Below, in pieces: positions 61,396 to 64,000 of a DNA stretch of 64,000 bases. The DNA comes from Phascolarctos cinereus (lineage: Eukaryota; Chordata; Mammalia; Diprotodontia; Phascolarctidae). The DNA is taken from the NCBI RefSeq assembly GCF_002099425.1, contig NW_018344253.1, positions 2,170,001-2,234,000 on the forward strand, given 5' to 3'. A model generated the notes under the pieces. It did not search any database. It was not told the DNA's origin and saw nothing but the letters and a program-made list of their open reading frames with translations. Both the position numbers and the translations under genes were made by a program. How positions within the stretch are numbered: position 1 is the stretch's first letter; each line of letters starts with the position of its first letter.

Positions 61396-62392
61396 ATTCC
61401 AAGGTCCATGTCTTCTGGCAAGCCAGGTCATAGTCTGGACTCATCCTCCCACCAGTCATCCCCTTCTCTTAGAAGAGCGTCATTATAGAAAACTCCTGCT
61501 GCTGGTCAGCTCTGACAAAGGGACCCAGAAACTTCTAAACTCTTGAACTCATAGAGTTGCTGCCAACATCCATCTCAAGGGTGCTGTTGACACCTGTGGT
61601 CAGGAAAAGAAACCCAAGGCAAAAGAGGTAGCAAGATTCTTGAGATCCAGTCTCAGGCTCACCCAGACAGCACAGGAGTTTAATGTCATCTGTGGTCACC
61701 AGTGCTTTCAGAGTGGCCCCTTCATCTTTACAAGATGTTTCAGAGAAAGAGTTCAAAGACATATATTCAGGAATGAGTGAAAAGAGATTGGGTGGAAGTA
61801 GTCTTACCCCTTTAAAGTCTACAGAGTGGTTGACTTTTCTTGGCTTAGAGACCAATCCTCCTTAATGGAACACCCCTCCCAGTATTGCTATCACAGGAAT
61901 CACGGGATTGCTGCTTCATCCCAAAGTCTTTTAGCACTGAACACATGTGTTTGGAAGTGTTGAGGGGAGATTAGTTCAACTCCATGTATACTCTAGTGGG
62001 ATGTGCTTTATCCAGAACAGATCAGGGAGGGCCCCCGATGACTTCCATTATACATAAAATTAACGGATTGAGCTACTGATCTCTAGCATTTTAATTCTGT
62101 GATTTTTGTGTTTTACTCTCTTGCCCTTCCTTATATAACACCCTAGAATTGATCTAGTACTTTCTTATCTATATATCTTGTTTCCTCAAGTTGCAACATA
62201 TAGAGCTCTCTAAAAGTTACTCCAGGTTCAAAATTACTTGACTCAGTGAATCGCATCCATTCCAAACCATAGCTCTTGAGCCCCCATTGATATACTTACT
62301 TTTGCCGGTCAGCCAGGGAACATAATTAGTTCAAAGCAAAGGCATTCAGTGAAGTAGAAAAGCAAGAAAAATAACAATTAACACCCTCCCCC
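61396..62392. other. Unassigned DNA
   Basis: About 1 kb with no recognised family. A 106-codon minus frame (61855-61535) and a 60-codon plus frame (61683-61865) overlap; neither shows a known domain. It could be the remains of an old insertion linked to the repeats on either side. Confidence 0.3.
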
Positions 62393-62710
62393 CCCAATAA
62401 ACCTGGGACACACACTCCTACAAATATACATAGCATCTACAGCAAGTATACCTAGGGAACACATAAGGGCAATCTATACGTCTGAGCTGCAGCATTACTG
62501 ATGTCTTCTAATGATGTCATCACATCACTACTTGCACTGTTACTCTTCTTCCCCATGGAGCATGACATATAATCTCTACTGGGCAGTGCTCCATTGAGTA
62601 CGTGGCTGCAGATCTCCTCCCTGACACCAGTATCTGGCTTCGGCTGGAGTTTTTGGACAAACTGTTATCCCTAACTCATAAAAGAAGGAGTGAACTCTGC
62701 CCTTCTTTTT
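62393..62710. repeat. Unclassified dispersed repeat, copy 2
   Basis: Homologous, in the same orientation, to 60533-60845. A poly-C run (62387-62395) sits at its left edge. Confidence 0.6.
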
Positions 62711-63361
62711 TAGGTTGGGGTCCAGAGGCTTAAGCTTCTGTTCTTTTAGTGAAGGAGGCAGGCCCTTTTACACTCAGTCATCAAAATAGGGAACAACCTT
62801 CAGCTGCTATTTTCTTCATAGAGAACAATATGTCAGCTCCATGAATCTTAGATTCATATAGCTTTTCCTCTCCAGAGATTTTTTTGCTTGGAGCAACTTA
62901 ACTCTTCTGAAATATAGAACAGCTAGTCCTCTAAGCAAACATGGAGGTATTTAATATTCTTTTGGACCTGTTTCATTCTGCTCACTAAACTTTTCTCTGA
63001 CTTAGGATTAAAAAATCCTTTTTAGTTTCTGTCAATTCCTGCTTGCTGACCTCTCCTTCTTTTAAATCACGTTGAGGGAACACCTTTCAACACACCACCA
63101 AAGGCTGAGTGGGTCTAAAGCTTCACGGTTTCTGTTTTCCATGCCTTCCCCTGTCCACTCCCAGTATCCTTTGGTTCTGTCATGGAAATGAAGGAGAAGG
63201 GTCAAAGTAAGAACAAAACACTCTGTGTAGGACAGAAGAAAGACATGTCCTTCCATTTGGATTCTTTTGTCCCCCAAATTCTTGTTTTATGTGTATGTGT
63301 CGAGCAACAAGACTTCCAAAGCTTTGAGGCACCCTACACTTGTTATCCTCATAGAAACATC
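62711..63361. other. Unassigned DNA
   Basis: No repeat or gene recognised. Overlapping short frames at 63062-63400 are not gene-like. Confidence 0.35.
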
Positions 63362-63545
63362 ACAAATTTAAAGGGAGAAGGGACCTTAGAGCTAATTTAA
63401 TAAAATAACTAATTTTTACCAATAAATAAACTAGGGTCCAAAGAGGCTAAGGGATTTGCCCAGGGTCATACCAGTAGTATACAACAGATCAGAGATTCAA
63501 ATCCAGCTCCTCTAAGGCCAATTCCAACACTCTTTCCTCTGTACT
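63362..63545 (-). mobile_element. MIR3-like SINE
   Basis: GGAGAAGGGACCTTAGAGCT, TAGGGTCCAAAGAGGCTAAG, TTTGCCCAGGGTCATACC and CAACACTCTTTCCTCTGTAC. Confidence 0.82.
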
Positions 63546-63669
63546 TGGCTATCTAGAAGGTCCTTAGCCGCAGGAACCTCTGAACCACATATTTTCTTGC
63601 AGTTAATAGCTGGAAATTCATAGCATCCTCCTCTTGACAAAGATAAAAATAGAATTTATGAGATATTAG

Positions 63670-63795
63670 CACATAGAATGTTGGAGATAGAAGGGATCTT
63701 TAAAGGACAAAGCATAGCATTCTAGATTAGAAGGGAACACAGAACATAGAATGTTAGAGCTGGAAAGAAACTTAGAACATAGAAGGTTAGAACTT
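63670..63795. repeat. Short tandem array of a MIR3-like end
   Basis: Four diverged units of about 32-38 bp, each built on CATAGAATGTTAGAGCTGGAA: near 63671, 63714, 63743 and 63777. It looks like tandem growth of a MIR3-like 3' end. Confidence 0.7.
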
Positions 63796-63799
63796 CAAG

Positions 63800-63974
63800 G
63801 ATTCATCTTCTGATAGCTTTGTATTATTCCCCCATCATGCCTACTCTGTATGGGGGAACTCAGTAAATGTTACTGGACTAAATGATTCAAGTTTGGAAAC
63901 TGTGGAACAGGGTACCTTGGTAGGAGAGGTGCCAACTTCTCTGAGGATTTTTTTTTGACACTGGGTCACCTTCT
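63800..63974. other. Decayed L2 terminus and unassigned DNA
   Basis: CATGCCTACTCTGTATGG and CAGTAAATGTTACTGGACTA recall an L2 3' end. Confidence 0.35.
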
Positions 63975-63977
63975 ATT

Positions 63978-64000
63978 GGGCAGCTAGTGGATAGAGTACC
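63978..64000 (+). mobile_element. Marsupial tRNA-SINE head, cut by the window end
   Basis: GGGCAGCTAGTGGATAGAGT is the first part of a marsupial SINE; the rest lies beyond the window. Confidence 0.75.

Noticed and set aside
1-64000. CRISPR array, bacterial operon, phage or plasmid system
   Set aside because: The sequence is plainly eukaryotic and marsupial: SINEs, LINEs, microsatellites, no operonic frames and no regularly spaced repeats.

Overview
The window is a repeat-packed stretch of marsupial nuclear DNA with no protein-coding gene or intact RNA gene that I can support. The lineage call rests on dozens of tRNA-derived SINEs that start GGCAGCTAGGTGGC and run into CAGACACTTACTAGCTGTGTG, on a longer marsupial-type repeat, and on L1 3' ends with marsupial-type UTRs. 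They lie over an ancient mammalian layer of MIR, MIR3, L2 and L3/CR1. The short SINE form makes me lean to an Australian marsupial over an opossum, with low confidence. Family names are from memory; membership was judged by matches between copies inside the window and to remembered consensus sequences.

Names used below. 'MIR-class' is the old CORE-SINE containing GCAAAGCACTTTACAAATATT. 'MIR3-like' is the related SINE with a GGACCTTAGAGGTCATCTAG-type end. 'MAR1-type long' is the roughly 250 bp marsupial SINE ending in a GAGTTGGACATGACTGAA-type sequence. 'Short tRNA-SINE' is the roughly 140 bp WSINE-like form ending CCCCAATTGCCTCACC plus an A-rich tail. 'D-family' is a 0.2-0.7 kb marsupial repeat starting GTTTGTCCTTCGTTCT. 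'E-family' is another tRNA-derived SINE ending near AATCACAGGTCCAGTCC.

Layout. 0-24 kb: nested SINEs, a nearly identical 268 bp duplication of an L3 fragment (3569 and 5432), candidate regulatory DNA at 7.7-8.1 kb, a pogo/Tigger-like element inside a MIR (9.8-10.1 kb), a fold-back mariner (16.2 kb), and an L3 hit by two SINEs (20.7-21.7 kb). 24.9-26.1 kb: the longest repeat-poor block, locally CpG-rich, the best regulatory candidate. 27.8-28.1 kb: a full-length but diverged 7SL RNA retrocopy on the minus strand. 30.3-31.7 kb: a fairly young truncated L1 with a perfect 17 bp target duplication. 34.3-36.8 kb: mostly unique DNA with a 530 bp polypyrimidine tract. 39.9-40.6 kb: another repeat-poor candidate regulatory block. 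45-47.5 kb: long L2 remnants on the minus strand. 50.7 kb: three perfect octamers (ATTTGCAT). 53.7-56.3 kb: one old L2 broken up by later insertions. 58.3-61.4 kb: a long antisense L1 containing other insertions. 60.5 and 62.4 kb: two copies of an unclassified repeat.

The longer open frames all look like by-products: those at 46.8-47.3, 44.1-44.6, 35.8-36.3, 14.3-14.9 and 54.9-55.4 kb lie on repeats or low-complexity DNA, and the 203-codon frame at 2.1-2.7 kb has no recognisable domain. The window is best read as an intergenic or large intronic region holding a few islands of possible regulatory sequence. Conservation was not measured; every 'candidate regulatory' label is inference from motif content, base composition and lack of repeats.
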